A stretch of DNA of 64,000 nucleotides, taken from positions 1,496,001-1,560,000 of the forward strand of contig NZ_JAUSZN010000001.1 in the NCBI RefSeq assembly GCF_030817595.1, given 5' to 3'. Source of the stretch: Neobacillus niacini. Its GTDB lineage: Bacteria; Bacillota; Bacilli; Bacillales; Cytobacillaceae. Each line of letters opens with the position of its first letter. The first letter of the stretch is position 1. Shown in pieces: positions 44,744 through 54,406 of the stretch. A program made the translations under genes and the position numbers. The notes under the pieces are model-generated. The model searched no databases. It saw only the letters and a program-made list of their open reading frames with translations, and was not told the origin of the DNA.

Positions 44744-44878
44744 TAGTTATCAAAAATTTATAAAATGAGCTGGTTTATGCAAAGGTCAAATCCAATAACC
44801 AAGTTCGGGCTAATCCCTGAGCAATCTTGTATAACCTTTAGACAGTTTATATTAGCCTTTTTTAGTGTTTTTTAGTTT
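44744..44878. other. Spacer between the two 20-nt arrays
   Basis: 135 bases with no gene, no repeat unit and no clear hairpin. It separates two blocks of five identical-period repeats. Confidence 0.5.
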
Positions 44879-44978
44879 TATGTGCCGTTTTTCTAATATA
44901 CGTGCCAAATTAATATCTTACGTGCCGTTTCTCAAATTTACGTGCCAATATACCATTTTACGTGCGGAATTGGTCAAG
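44879..44978. repeat. 20-nt-period direct repeat array, second block
   Basis: TATGTGC or TACGTGC begins at 44879, 44899, 44919, 44939 and 44959, again exactly every 20 bases, with the same TTTACGTGCC core and variable AT spacers. It lies 140 bases upstream of the formamidase-like gene. Confidence 0.9.
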
Positions 44979-45116
44979 CTGACACTATGCGCTTCGTAAA
45001 AAATCATATCCAAGTAAAACTTTTAAAATTTACCTTTTATTGTTATTTTGTTTTTACTGAAATCGTAATCCTGCTAGTATAACACAGCACTTCAAACTGT
45101 TAAGGAGTGAACTACA

Positions 45117-46052
45117 TTGATTCACAAAATTGATTTGATTAGTCAAAATCTCCACAGTTCTTTCAGTAAAGATTATCTCCCGATTTTAACGATAGATTCA
45201 GGTGATTCGCTTCAATTCAAAACACCAGATATTAAATGGGGCTACTCACCTTCCAAAGGTGAGGATAGTATTGCGCTTGAATCGCGGGAAAATGAAAAAA
45301 TTCAGATTCATCCAATGATTGGTCCGATAGCCATTCAAGGGGCAAAGCCAGGAATGGTGCTAGAGGTTAAACTAAACGATATTGTTCCAGGCTGGTATGG
45401 GCACAACTGGGCTGGAGGGATTAAGAATTGGCAGAATGACTGTCTCGGGTTATCGAATACAGAGAGGGTCCCCTTTGATTGGGAATTAAATTCAAACACA
45501 ATGACAGGTAGTACTAAAATTGGTGACAGATTATTCCATGTGGGTCTTCAGCCGTTCATGGGGGTTATCGGAGTTGCACCTGTTGAACCTGGCATACAAT
45601 CCACTCCTCCGCCCCGGTATTGCGGCGGTAATATTGATTGCAAAGAATTGGTAAAAGGAAGCTCCCTGTTTTTGCCTATAGTAGTGGATGAGGCTCTATT
45701 TTCAATTGGTTATGGGCATGCGCTTCAGGGCGATGGTGAGGTTTCCGGGACAGCTATTGAATGTCCGATGGACCATGTGGATGTCACCTTAATCGTCAGA
45801 CAAGATATGAACATTTCCCTGCCCAGAGCCAAAACACCATCAGGTTGGATTACTTTTGGGTTCGATGAAGATTTAAATAAGGCAGCGGCTCTAGCATTAA
45901 ACGAAATGGTTCAGTTAATGGAAGAGTTCTTTGAAATCGAAAAAACCGCTGCTGTTGCATTAGCTAGTGTGGCCGTTGATCTCAGAATTACGCAAGTGGT
46001 CAATGGTGTGAAAGGTGTCCATGCGGTCCTGCCTCATGGCTCAATTCGTTAG
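45117..46052 (+). CDS. Acetamidase/formamidase family protein
   Basis: 311 aa of the FmdA/AmdA family, which hydrolyses formamide or acetamide to ammonia and the acid. HPMIGPIAIQGAKPGMVLEV near residue 65, HNWAGG, PFMGVIGVAP and PPRYCGGNIDCKEL are the family's conserved blocks, and GYGHALQGDGEVSGTAIECPMD carries likely metal ligands. Start is TTG after AAGGAG. If formamide is the substrate, the formate produced could feed the formate module at 20-26 kb, but the two are far apart (inference only). Confidence 0.9.
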   Translation: MIHKIDLISQNLHSSFSKDYLPILTIDSGDSLQFKTPDIKWGYSPSKGEDSIALESRENEKIQIHPMIGPIAIQGAKPGMVLEVKLNDIVPGWYGHNWAGGIKNWQNDCLGLSNTERVPFDWELNSNTMTGSTKIGDRLFHVGLQPFMGVIGVAPVEPGIQSTPPPRYCGGNIDCKELVKGSSLFLPIVVDEALFSIGYGHALQGDGEVSGTAIECPMDHVDVTLIVRQDMNISLPRAKTPSGWITFGFDEDLNKAAALALNEMVQLMEEFFEIEKTAAVALASVAVDLRITQVVNGVKGVHAVLPHGSIR

Positions 46053-46137
46053 AGGAAGATAGATCAATCAAGCCGCACTATAAAATGTAGGGCAATTTGT
46101 AAGGAGAGTATCAATTTTAGCGCGGGTATGAGAATCA

Positions 46138-46312
46138 TAGGCGGAGAATTTCCTGTTAATGTATATAGGGGAAGCTGAAGAAGCGGATATAAGCGGAGAT
46201 ATTCCGGTTAACTGCTCTAAATAAAACAAAATCCAAAGATTTAGATAAGATAAGCGGAAAAACTCCTCTTATTTTGTATTTCCTAATATAGCCGGAATTT
46301 TTCCGTTTATTT
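46138..46312. repeat. Cluster of four imperfect GCGGA palindromes
   Basis: Imperfect palindromes with a consensus close to ATAAGCGGA-N5-TCCGCTTAT occur near 46138, 46188, 46250 and 46288. Spacing is irregular (about 40-60 bases). They lie between the formamidase-like and DoxX genes, where no gene is seen. Confidence 0.65.
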
Positions 46313-46363
46313 TTCATACAAAGTAAAATCAATATTCAGATATCCTTTCTTTTAACAAGAATA

Positions 46364-46394
46364 GACCTCCAAATTTCATTAAAATTTGAAGGTC
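46364..46394. terminator. Hairpin downstream of DoxX gene
   Basis: Arms GACCTCCAAATTT and AAATTTGAAGGTC with one mismatch, but no good T tract. Possible terminator for either convergent gene. Confidence 0.4.
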
Positions 46395-46483
46395 ATGCTT
46401 GCATTACAATTTTAATCTTTGCAATAGTTACACGGAACTAATTATCAGTAGAACATCCTTTTTAGATCATAATTATTATATAT

Positions 46484-46858
46484 TTACCAAGTCCAATTGG
46501 TAATGGACAGTAACATTAAAGTTGCTGCGGCTAATGCAATATTCTTTAGGAATTGATTCATCTCGCCTACTTTTGCATTCTGATCCGTTTCCTTCCAGAA
46601 ATTGTGCATCATGAAAGCTGAAACTACGAGGAAAAGTACCAATAAATATAGTCCCCATTCTATCCAATATGAAGTAAGGACACTCAATCCTCCTGCTAGG
46701 AGTATTAATCCCGTTACTACTACCGATAGTCCTGGTGCTGGGACCTTCTTATAAGCTGCATACTGCTTTAAACCTTGAAATTGGATGAAATGATTTAGAC
46801 CAGAATAAGCAAAATAAAGACCAAATACTGCCCGACCAACCAGCCATAGCCAATCCAT
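46484..46858 (-). CDS. DoxX-family membrane protein
   Basis: 124 aa with four membrane segments. LVGRAVFGLYFAYSGLNHF in the first segment is the DoxX motif, and HNFWKETDQNAKVGEMNQFLKNIAL is typical near the end. DoxX proteins are small integral membrane proteins linked to oxidative stress or respiratory functions in some bacteria; here the role is unknown. Confidence 0.87.
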   Translation of the reverse strand: MDWLWLVGRAVFGLYFAYSGLNHFIQFQGLKQYAAYKKVPAPGLSVVVTGLILLAGGLSVLTSYWIEWGLYLLVLFLVVSAFMMHNFWKETDQNAKVGEMNQFLKNIALAAATLMLLSITNWTW

Positions 46859-46990
46859 TCAGACATCATCCTTTCATGAGGTTAATAACTTCTCACTATA
46901 CATATATACTTTTAATTCAAGAATATTCCGTCTTTTCCATAAAAGAAACTACGCAGCTATGTTAGAACTCGTAGTTCCTAATTTTAATTG

Positions 46991-48097
46991 TTACCGGACA
47001 ATTCCGTGTTTGATTATTTCAGCTTTAACAATGGTATTAAATTTTATATTTTTAAAGTAATCCTTATCGTGAACTTCCCAGGTTTTGGGGTGAAACGCGA
47101 TCAGTCTCCTTCCAATTCCAAATGCATCACAGTTCGCCTTCTGTAATTTTGTTATTACCTGCTTCGCATCTTCAGTAAGCTCTTTTGATAATAACTTATT
47201 TAGACGTTCTATATCCTTTGGAACATCCCCTTTTGGGTACTCTTCAACGCTTATTTTTAAATCTAAATTTATTGAAACAAAGACCTCTCTATCTTTAACT
47301 TGAACCTTTAATTTTCTTTTCATATCTTGGACATTAAAAGAAATATAATCATTTACTACGTGCTGCTCATCATTATTTACTTTTTTTGTAAATCGTGCGT
47401 TTTTTCCCTTTTTGTTTTCCAATAAAAGCAGGAGGGTTGATTCTTGTGGTGGTAAATTTCCTGAATATTTATTATCATCCATTAGGGCTAATCCTACAAC
47501 CACTGCGCTTTTCTTTTTATTCATTTTAAGGAAAGGGAGGACGGTATCTTCTCCCGGATCAATCATTTCTGAAGCAAGCGTCTGGATCGTTTGACTTGGA
47601 ATGACCGAGTTTTCTTCTGCGCTGGTTAGTGCGTCTTGTATATATTCGCTTACGTTTGTCTCATGTTTTGGTTTAATACCAAGCAGATCAACTGCCTCCC
47701 CTTCCACAACCCCTAGTGTAGCACCCAGTGAATTTCGTGGATCTCTCCAAATGACATCCAACGAGGGATAAATACCGGTACCAGCCATACGTTCGCCGAA
47801 CAAGATCAGTTTATTTTTAGATGTATCTAATATTCCAGCTATTTCACGGTCGATTTTCAGACGGCTGTCCCTCGGTGTATGCCCGCTAGCAGAAAATGTT
47901 TCACTTTTCACCATGGCTTGCGGACCCCCGGAGGACTCCTCAATGATGGGAATAGAGACCCCTAATAAAAGTTCTTCTTTCGGAGTTAAATCAAAACTTA
48001 AGATCTGAACCAATACCGCATTTTTCATCAGGTGCTGGTCCCAGCAGCCAGTAAGGAATAAACAGAGAAATACCAAGATAGGCTTTTTGCCTTTCAT
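46991..48097 (-). CDS. gerAC: Spore germination lipoprotein, GerAC type
   Basis: 368 aa lipoprotein subunit C of a nutrient germinant receptor. The signal peptide ends at LTGC (Cys18), typical of Ger(x)C lipoproteins, followed by WDQ. It would be anchored on the outer face of the spore inner membrane. The ATG overlaps the gerAB stop codon (ATGA). The exact receptor family (GerA, GerK, Ynd etc.) cannot be assigned from sequence alone, so the symbol is generic. Confidence 0.92.
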   Translation of the reverse strand: MKGKKPILVFLCLFLTGCWDQHLMKNAVLVQILSFDLTPKEELLLGVSIPIIEESSGGPQAMVKSETFSASGHTPRDSRLKIDREIAGILDTSKNKLILFGERMAGTGIYPSLDVIWRDPRNSLGATLGVVEGEAVDLLGIKPKHETNVSEYIQDALTSAEENSVIPSQTIQTLASEMIDPGEDTVLPFLKMNKKKSAVVVGLALMDDNKYSGNLPPQESTLLLLLENKKGKNARFTKKVNNDEQHVVNDYISFNVQDMKRKLKVQVKDREVFVSINLDLKISVEEYPKGDVPKDIERLNKLLSKELTEDAKQVITKLQKANCDAFGIGRRLIAFHPKTWEVHDKDYFKNIKFNTIVKAEIIKHGIVR

Positions 48098-49194
48098 GCC
48101 TTATTCACCACTTCTTTTTTTGTCAAAATAAACGAAAGAATAAATAGAAGTACAGGTATAATGACAATAAAAATATAGTGCGAAGGCCCAAGGATCTGAT
48201 TAAAACGTTCAAAGTCTTTCCCTTGATCGGGGATAAGGGCCAAAACTAAATAAATCCCAGCAACAAACGGGAGAAAGCGAGCATAGTGTTTTTTTCGAAC
48301 AAGGCTGGCCAACCCCATCGAGGATAGCAATAGCCAGTTTGCTATCGAAGTCGCAACGATAACAAGCCAGAGTGATAAGAAAAATAAATCCGTCCTTTCG
48401 AGAACCTGAAACGAATAAGCCTTAATCATATACAATAATGGCTCAGGAGTCAGTGCAATATCCATATTGGGTTCGAAAAAGATAAGACTTGCAATCACCA
48501 TAAAGGTATAAAAGATTGTGACAAACATGTTTGCTGTAGTGATGGCGACGAGCTTCTCTTTTCCTGAAGATTGAACAAATGGATGGATAAAGAGAAAAAG
48601 TTCAAAGCCCAACATCGAGAAAGCTGCCTCTTTTGAACCTTTCAATATCGTTGAAATGCTATGTTCCCCTATTGGAAAGAGATACAGTAAGTTCGCATCT
48701 TTCATCGCATACGAAATCAACGCTACTAATACAATCAAAATGGGCGATACCAGTACATAGAATCTTGCTATACTGGTTAAACCTTCACTGACGATGTAAA
48801 TGCAGGTTAATAGCATTAAAAGCATGGTGATCCAATTAGGGGTAAGCGGCAAAATCCATTTATCGATAATGTCACTATATCTCGCCAGAACTAAGCTCCC
48901 AGTTACCATAAAGTATAATGAGTAACTGAGAATCAGTATTTTCCCGAACACTCTCCCTAGTAATTTCGGAAGTATTTGATACAGTGAAAGGTCAGGAAAT
49001 CTTCTGCAAAGTCCCCAAATGACGAAAATAATCGCTTGTGAAAAGACTCCTGCAATTATAGTGGAAATCCAGGCATCCTGTTTCGCTATTAATGCTACAT
49101 CATGGGGCAATGATAATATTCCTACACCAATTTGTGCCTGGATAATCATAAATACTAGCTGTTTATTAGTGATTTTATTCGCGGTTAGTTTCAT
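48094..49194 (-). CDS. gerAB: Spore germination permease-like protein, GerAB type
   Basis: 366 aa, about ten membrane segments, of the GerAB branch of the APC superfamily. It forms the germinant-binding subunit in known receptors. QAQIGVGILSLPHDVA near the N-terminus and ILGPSHYIFIVIIPVLLF near the end match the family. The start lies 20 bases inside the gerAA end with GGGTGG as ribosome binding site, so the three genes are coupled. Confidence 0.92.
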   Translation of the reverse strand: MKLTANKITNKQLVFMIIQAQIGVGILSLPHDVALIAKQDAWISTIIAGVFSQAIIFVIWGLCRRFPDLSLYQILPKLLGRVFGKILILSYSLYFMVTGSLVLARYSDIIDKWILPLTPNWITMLLMLLTCIYIVSEGLTSIARFYVLVSPILIVLVALISYAMKDANLLYLFPIGEHSISTILKGSKEAAFSMLGFELFLFIHPFVQSSGKEKLVAITTANMFVTIFYTFMVIASLIFFEPNMDIALTPEPLLYMIKAYSFQVLERTDLFFLSLWLVIVATSIANWLLLSSMGLASLVRKKHYARFLPFVAGIYLVLALIPDQGKDFERFNQILGPSHYIFIVIIPVLLFILSFILTKKEVVNKA

Positions 49195-50731
49195 TAGTCT
49201 TCCACCCTCTTGACAAGGATTGCTTTCTCAACATTTTCGGATTTGAATCGAGCGGACGTGTATTAAATTTCCATAGTGGTAAACGAATAAAAGTATCTTT
49301 TATATCTTTTAACCGAAATGGTGCCCAAGGTGCAAAATAGGGTGTACCAAATGATTCTAACCGGCATAAATGAGCTAAAGTAAACATAAAGCCAAAAACA
49401 ATCCCAACAAATCCAAAGGTTGAAGCAAGAATCATAAGGGGAAAACGTAAAAATCGAACGGCATCGCTCATTTCTGTTGAAGGGATGCTGTAGGCAGCAA
49501 CCGCCGTAATCGCCACAACGACAATCATGGTATTCGAAACGAGACCAGCACGGACAACCGCATCCCCAATAACAAGTCCCCCGACAATACCAATCGTTTG
49601 GCCAATTCTTGCTGGTAGCCGTACCCCTGCTTCACGAATCAACTCAATGGTTAACTCCATGACAAGCGCTTCAATTAATGGGGGAAATGGAATATTTCGA
49701 ATAGAACTTACAACCGGGAGAACTAAATCATCCGGCAGTACTTCGAAATGAAAACCAATGACCGCAATATAAATAGCAGGTAAATTTACTGCAATAGCAA
49801 TGCTCATGAGTCTCATGGAACGGATAAACGTTCCAATCATCCAGCGTGAATTATAATCATCAGGTGAATGAAAGAATGCAAAGAATGTGACAGGTATTAG
49901 TAAACAAGAAGGACTCCCTTCCATAAATATCGCAACTCTTCCTTCATTCAAATGACCTATTACACGATCTACTCTCTCTGTACTTAAAATCTGTGGAAAA
50001 GGTGACCAGGTCGAATCTTCTATTAATTCCTGAAGAGATCCAATACTGGGTATATGATCCATAGAAATATAATCGATCCTTCGTTTAAATTCTTTAATTA
50101 TTTCCTTATTCGCAAGGTCTTTCATATAAACCATGGTTAGTTTGGATTGGATATGCTCACCCACTGATAAATGTTCCATAATTAAGTCTGGAGTTCTTAT
50201 GGATTTTCGAATTAAATGGAGATTGATCAAAAGATTTTCAATAAAACCTTCATGAGATCCCTTGATCACTTGTTCATTATTCGGTTCTATCACTGCCCGA
50301 TCTTTGGAGATGGCCACTTCCAACCTGTAAAATTCTTGATCTCTATCAAAGAAGATGATACAGGACCCATTTAATAGTTCTTCTTTCGCTTTGATTAAGT
50401 TATTTGATTTAAGAAATTTTGATTTCAGTACACTTTCGAGCGTGTCTCCATTCGCTTCCAGTACAGGACTTAAAATATTATTTTGAATCTTATCCGAATC
50501 TGTCATTGTATTTAAAAAGACAAGAATCCCCCGGTTATTTCTCACGTTAAATTCCTTGATTATTAAATCATCTGAACAAGAAAAAGTATTTTTAATAAAA
50601 GTAATGTTCTCATCTATTGATGCAAATACCCCTACATACGGTTTAGACTTCTGATCAGAAGGAACTTGTTTGAAATCTTTTTTTATGTGTCTCTTAATAC
50701 CACGAAAAATAAAATTCATTTTTTTCTCCAT
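49175..50731 (-). CDS. gerAA: Spore germination protein, GerAA type
   Basis: 518 aa. The soluble N-terminal domain (about 1-290) is followed by four to five membrane segments. GRVAIFMEGSPSCLLIPVTFFAFFHSPDDY, RIGQTIGIVGGLVIGDAVVRAGLVSN and a proline-rich end (APWAPFRLKD) are highly typical of GerAA subunits, which form ion-conducting oligomers in nutrient-triggered germination. First gene of the operon. Together with AB and AC it shows that the organism forms endospores. Confidence 0.94.
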   Translation of the reverse strand: MEKKMNFIFRGIKRHIKKDFKQVPSDQKSKPYVGVFASIDENITFIKNTFSCSDDLIIKEFNVRNNRGILVFLNTMTDSDKIQNNILSPVLEANGDTLESVLKSKFLKSNNLIKAKEELLNGSCIIFFDRDQEFYRLEVAISKDRAVIEPNNEQVIKGSHEGFIENLLINLHLIRKSIRTPDLIMEHLSVGEHIQSKLTMVYMKDLANKEIIKEFKRRIDYISMDHIPSIGSLQELIEDSTWSPFPQILSTERVDRVIGHLNEGRVAIFMEGSPSCLLIPVTFFAFFHSPDDYNSRWMIGTFIRSMRLMSIAIAVNLPAIYIAVIGFHFEVLPDDLVLPVVSSIRNIPFPPLIEALVMELTIELIREAGVRLPARIGQTIGIVGGLVIGDAVVRAGLVSNTMIVVVAITAVAAYSIPSTEMSDAVRFLRFPLMILASTFGFVGIVFGFMFTLAHLCRLESFGTPYFAPWAPFRLKDIKDTFIRLPLWKFNTRPLDSNPKMLRKQSLSRGWKTNETNRE

Positions 50732-50948
50732 TTGACCTTTTTTCCAATACTTTCCCCCAAATATGGTAAATCTATGTCAATCTGCTTTTCATTTATAACT
50801 GCGAACCCAAATGGAAATAATATGGCATATTGATTACTAAGAAAGTTTTTGTCATCTAATAACCCTTAATATTCCATCTCTGGGGCAGTTCTCCTAATGA
50901 TTACTTTCTCTTTTTTATGTTATATTGATTTACGTAGTCGATAACAAA

Positions 50949-51348
50949 CATGAAATGGTGAGTAATCGCGGCTCATGTTTACATGAGTTGAGGAAAGTCC
51001 AGGCTCGCCCGGTGCTGAGATGCCCGGAGTGTTCGTGCCATCTGCAAAGGTGGGCAGCAGTCTTTGTACTGCTGACGGCGGGGAAATGATGCTAAGTCCT
51101 TCATGGATATGCTCCGAGTACCCTGAAAGTGCCACAGTGACGAGTTCTTCTGGAAACAGGAGAAATGGAACGGGTAAACCCCACGAGCGAGCAACCCAAA
51201 CTTTGGTAGGGGCACCATCTGAGCGGGAATTATGAACCAAACGGATGGATCGGTCTTCGTGACTGATAGTCATATGATTACACCTGTTGTGCGAGATTGG
51301 CATCGTTTGAGCACGCAGGAACAGAACCTGGCTTACAGCCATTTCATG
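50949..51348 (+). ncRNA. rnpB: RNase P RNA, type B
   Basis: Catalytic RNA of RNase P that matures tRNA 5' ends. The 5' core GAGGAAAGTCC, the GGTGCTGAGATGCCC stretch, GAAAGTGCCACAGTGACGA, the GGTAAACCCC and GAGCGAG regions and ACAGAA near the 3' end all follow the B. subtilis RNA. The ends CATGAAATGG (50949) and CCATTTCATG (51339) pair to close P1, which sets the limits. A long antisense open frame over it is an artefact. Confidence 0.95.
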
Positions 51349-51399
51349 CGCCGGCTTTATCATCTAACATAACATAAGCAATAGTCTAGCATATACATA

Positions 51400-51666
51400 C
51401 CGTGCTAGACGGGGAGTTGGCGGTGCCCTGTAACCCGCAATCCGCCATAGCGGGGTTGAATTCCTGCCTGAGGTTTGAGCTTGTAAGGTCTGCCTTGTAA
51501 AAATAGCGTTGAAAAACTGGGTCCTGCGCAATGGTACCTATGAATCTGGTCAGGTCCGGAAGGAAGCAGCCATAAGTAGCCACTACTATGTGCCGCGGGG
51601 AAGCCTAGTTTGAGCTAACTTTTACAAGTAACGCTTGGTTGTTCTCATCAATGGCAGGTGCACGGT
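51400..51666 (+). ncRNA. ffs: Signal recognition particle RNA (scRNA), long Bacillus form
   Basis: About 267 bases. The Alu part GGGGAGTTGGCGGTGCCCTG and the domain IV core GGTCCTGCGCAA ... CAGGTCCGGAAGGAAGCAGC ... ATGTGCCGC are those of the 6S-like scRNA of B. subtilis. The ends ACCGTGC and GCACGGT pair. It follows rnpB by 50 bases on the same strand. In B. subtilis it instead lies by dnaX. Confidence 0.95.
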
Positions 51667-51705
51667 TTTAATTTTAATTATAAATTGACCTTAATCTAAA
51701 ATATA

Positions 51706-51746
51706 AAGTGCCAGGTACCATTCGATTTATGAATGGCGCCTGGCAT
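51706..51746. repeat. Dispersed hairpin repeat, copy 2
   Basis: AAGTGCCAGGTACCATTC pairs with GAATGGCGCCTGGCATT; same family as copies at 37485 and 55542. It lies just after the helD stop codon and may terminate it. Confidence 0.7.
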
Positions 51747-51754
51747 TTTCTGCA

Positions 51755-54064
51755 TTAATTCGTATCAAAATGAACCGAGGAAACTCTGTTTAACAATAAG
51801 TCCGATAACGAACTCGCATACAAATGTAACCTATGCATCGGTCTCGTCATACCGACGTATAACAATTTAATGTCTAGCTCCTCTTCCTTGTATGCCTCTT
51901 CTAAGCTAACAATCAGTACCGCATCGAATTCCAGGCCTTTTGAAAGGTAGGAAGGTACGATTACAACACTCCCCTTTTTCATATCTTCCTTCTCTTCTAA
52001 CAGCTGAATCGACAGATTGCTATTTTCCAGTATCTTATATATTCGTAAACACTCGCTGTCATTTTTTCCAATAATAGCAATAGAGTTCAGTTCTTGTCCC
52101 TTTAGTAAATGAATATCTTCTTCTAATCTTTCTCTAACCTCTTGAAGGCTGCCAGGGTCAATTTTTGTAAAGCGCGCTTTGTCACCATGACGAATAACTG
52201 GTTGTACAATCGGCAAATCTTTTTCCATAATCGAAAGTATTTCATTCGCTAAATGCATGATTTCAACGGTTGTTCGATAACTCTTTTGCAGAGCATGATA
52301 ATTGGCATTAGGGAAAATCTCAGTAACTAATGGCTCCCAGCTGTTTAACCCGCGATAAGAATGAATTCCTTGCGCTAAATCGCCCACAATCGTAAACAAG
52401 TCTGTTTCAAAACCTTCTTTCATTGCAGCAAATTGGAAATAGCTGTAGTCCTGTGCCTCGTCTATGAAAATACTCTTCATTTTATATGGCTCATCAATAC
52501 CTTCTAGTTTTGCCTTCATGTAAAATAAAGGAGTTAAATCCTCGAGTTCAAGTGCCTTTTTGGCAAAAATCTTTCGACTATATAGACTGAGTTTCTTGCA
52601 CTCTTTTTCTGAAAGAGTACGGGAATACTTTTGTAAAAGTTCAGACGATGTCATCAGTTCCTTATATAATGAAAAAACATCTTTTTTTACGAATGGTTCC
52701 ATATAATTTTTAATCGCCACCTTCGACTCCTGCTCTACGGTTCGAATACGATTTTCCTTCGTGTCCATGATGGTGACGACTTTTTCTTTTCTTTTATCAG
52801 CATTCATCCTAGTGCTATAAAGTGCCTTTTCTAAAGCTTCGTCATATTTACTATTAATCTTGGTTAGCATGATGGACTTTTTTAGTCGTAAATCATTGGC
52901 TAATAAATTTTTTATTTTATCCAGTCTTTTATAGATTGGTAAATAATTAAATTCCTGTAAAAATAGTCGATTGATTTTTTGGCCCCTCATGAGAAGTGAT
53001 TTTTCTATTATAAAATCCTTCGTTGGTGCTAGTTTATGTTCAATTTCATTTACATAATTGTCGATTAATTCTTTAAAATCCAGGGAACCTTTAAATCCAG
53101 ACACCCACTGTAACCATTTTGATTTCTCTTCCCCTTTCATCAGGGCCATTAATTTTGAGTTGGGAGTTAATAATTTAATTTTCTTCCCAAGACAATTTCT
53201 CATAAAATCGATATAGGTGGTTTGTTTAATCTTGTTTACTCCTAAATCAGGCAAAACAGCGGAAATATAATCAATAAACAATCGGTTTGGTGCAAGAATC
53301 ATTAATTTTTCTGGAGGGAATCGATATCCAGACGAGTATAGAAAGTAGGATATTCTATGGAGTGCAATGGTTGTTTTACCACTGCCAGCAGCCCCTTGAA
53401 CGATGATCGGATGTTTAAGAGAGGCTCGAATGACGTCATTTTGTTCATTTTGGATGGTGGCGACAATTTCGGTTAAGCGATTGTCCGCTTTCCCAGATAA
53501 GGATTTCTGCAATAATTCATCATGTGTGGTTAAATCGATATCTCTTATCTCTTTTAGAAAACCGTTCTCTATTTCATATTGCCTTTTAAGAGATAGATAA
53601 CCACTTTGGGTTTCCCCATAAGCGTCATAAGTAACTTCCCCGAGCCTTCCATCATAGTAAACATTAGCAATCGGAGACCGCCAATCCACGATAATCGGGA
53701 TCTGGTTTACACGGTCAAAGAGCGATGCTTTCCCAATATACAGAACTTCTTCATCGGTATCACCGCTGCTTTTAAAATTTATTCTCGAAAAGTACGGTTT
53801 TCCAATGACACTCGCCAATCGTTCCAATTCACTCTGTGCCAATTCTAAATACTGTGCATTCGTAAGTAAAGTCATGTAACTTAAACTACTATCTGAGGTA
53901 TCCAGATCAGCAAAGGCTTCCTTCAAGTTTTCTACGAACTGCTCTTTATTCCCCTTCGACATCTCCAACACATTTTTTATGTATTCCTTTGTAAACTCTA
54001 AACGCTCAACCTCTAATTGATAATCTTTGTGGTCACGAACTGACTTTTTCTTATTTGAACTCAT
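51755..54064 (-). CDS. helD: RNA polymerase recycling motor HelD
   Basis: 769 aa superfamily 1 helicase-like ATPase that removes stalled RNA polymerase from DNA. Walker A GAAGSGKTTIALHR (about 224-237), the N-terminal coiled-coil segment (about 10-80) and later motifs DEAQDYSYFQF and SYLSKGLEFDAVLI are all present. Length fits B. subtilis HelD (774 aa). I chose the ATG of MSSNKKKS, 12 bases after AGGTGG; a TTG 42 bases upstream is open but lacks a site. Confidence 0.92.
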   Translation of the reverse strand: MSSNKKKSVRDHKDYQLEVERLEFTKEYIKNVLEMSKGNKEQFVENLKEAFADLDTSDSSLSYMTLLTNAQYLELAQSELERLASVIGKPYFSRINFKSSGDTDEEVLYIGKASLFDRVNQIPIIVDWRSPIANVYYDGRLGEVTYDAYGETQSGYLSLKRQYEIENGFLKEIRDIDLTTHDELLQKSLSGKADNRLTEIVATIQNEQNDVIRASLKHPIIVQGAAGSGKTTIALHRISYFLYSSGYRFPPEKLMILAPNRLFIDYISAVLPDLGVNKIKQTTYIDFMRNCLGKKIKLLTPNSKLMALMKGEEKSKWLQWVSGFKGSLDFKELIDNYVNEIEHKLAPTKDFIIEKSLLMRGQKINRLFLQEFNYLPIYKRLDKIKNLLANDLRLKKSIMLTKINSKYDEALEKALYSTRMNADKRKEKVVTIMDTKENRIRTVEQESKVAIKNYMEPFVKKDVFSLYKELMTSSELLQKYSRTLSEKECKKLSLYSRKIFAKKALELEDLTPLFYMKAKLEGIDEPYKMKSIFIDEAQDYSYFQFAAMKEGFETDLFTIVGDLAQGIHSYRGLNSWEPLVTEIFPNANYHALQKSYRTTVEIMHLANEILSIMEKDLPIVQPVIRHGDKARFTKIDPGSLQEVRERLEEDIHLLKGQELNSIAIIGKNDSECLRIYKILENSNLSIQLLEEKEDMKKGSVVIVPSYLSKGLEFDAVLIVSLEEAYKEEELDIKLLYVGMTRPMHRLHLYASSLSDLLLNRVSSVHFDTN

Positions 54065-54220
54065 CCTCTTAAACCGCCACCTCTCCCTATCAACGTTTAC
54101 GTCCAATCAAACGAACACAAAAAGAAACATCTACAATTATTTTGCAGATGCTTTGATTCACAATGGAGCTATATTTTACCATTTAATAGTTATTAATTCA
54201 AATTATTTGTTAATTTTCAA

Positions 54221-54406
54221 TCATCCTTTGTAATATAGGAGGATGATTAGGAAAATGATCAATCCAATGACGAATATTGGACCAAGTCCTGTGCTGTACA
54301 CAATATAAATTTTAATATGAAGAACCGCATGGACGATCAGAACGATTAGTAAGCAAAATAGCAAAAATATAGTTAATTGTACATTTCTATTTCGATTCCG
54401 ATTCAA
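54221..54406 (-). CDS. Small two-segment membrane protein
   Basis: 61 aa with an Arg/Asn-rich head and two hydrophobic segments (about 10-30 and 36-58). Start is TTG, 8 bases after AAGGGAG. I do not recognise the family. A longer frame upstream that overlaps it by 20 bases is less convincing. Confidence 0.55.
   Translation of the reverse strand: MNRNRNRNVQLTIFLLFCLLIVLIVHAVLHIKIYIVYSTGLGPIFVIGLIIFLIILLYYKG

Noticed and set aside
44644..44978. CRISPR array
   Set aside because: The repeated core is only 7-10 bases with 20-base period, the spacers are AT-rich and short, and there are no cas genes in the window.
50920..51363. Long open frame on the minus strand opposite rnpB
   Set aside because: It lies entirely antisense to the RNase P RNA, whose conserved core explains the sequence; no ribosome binding site and no protein-like composition.
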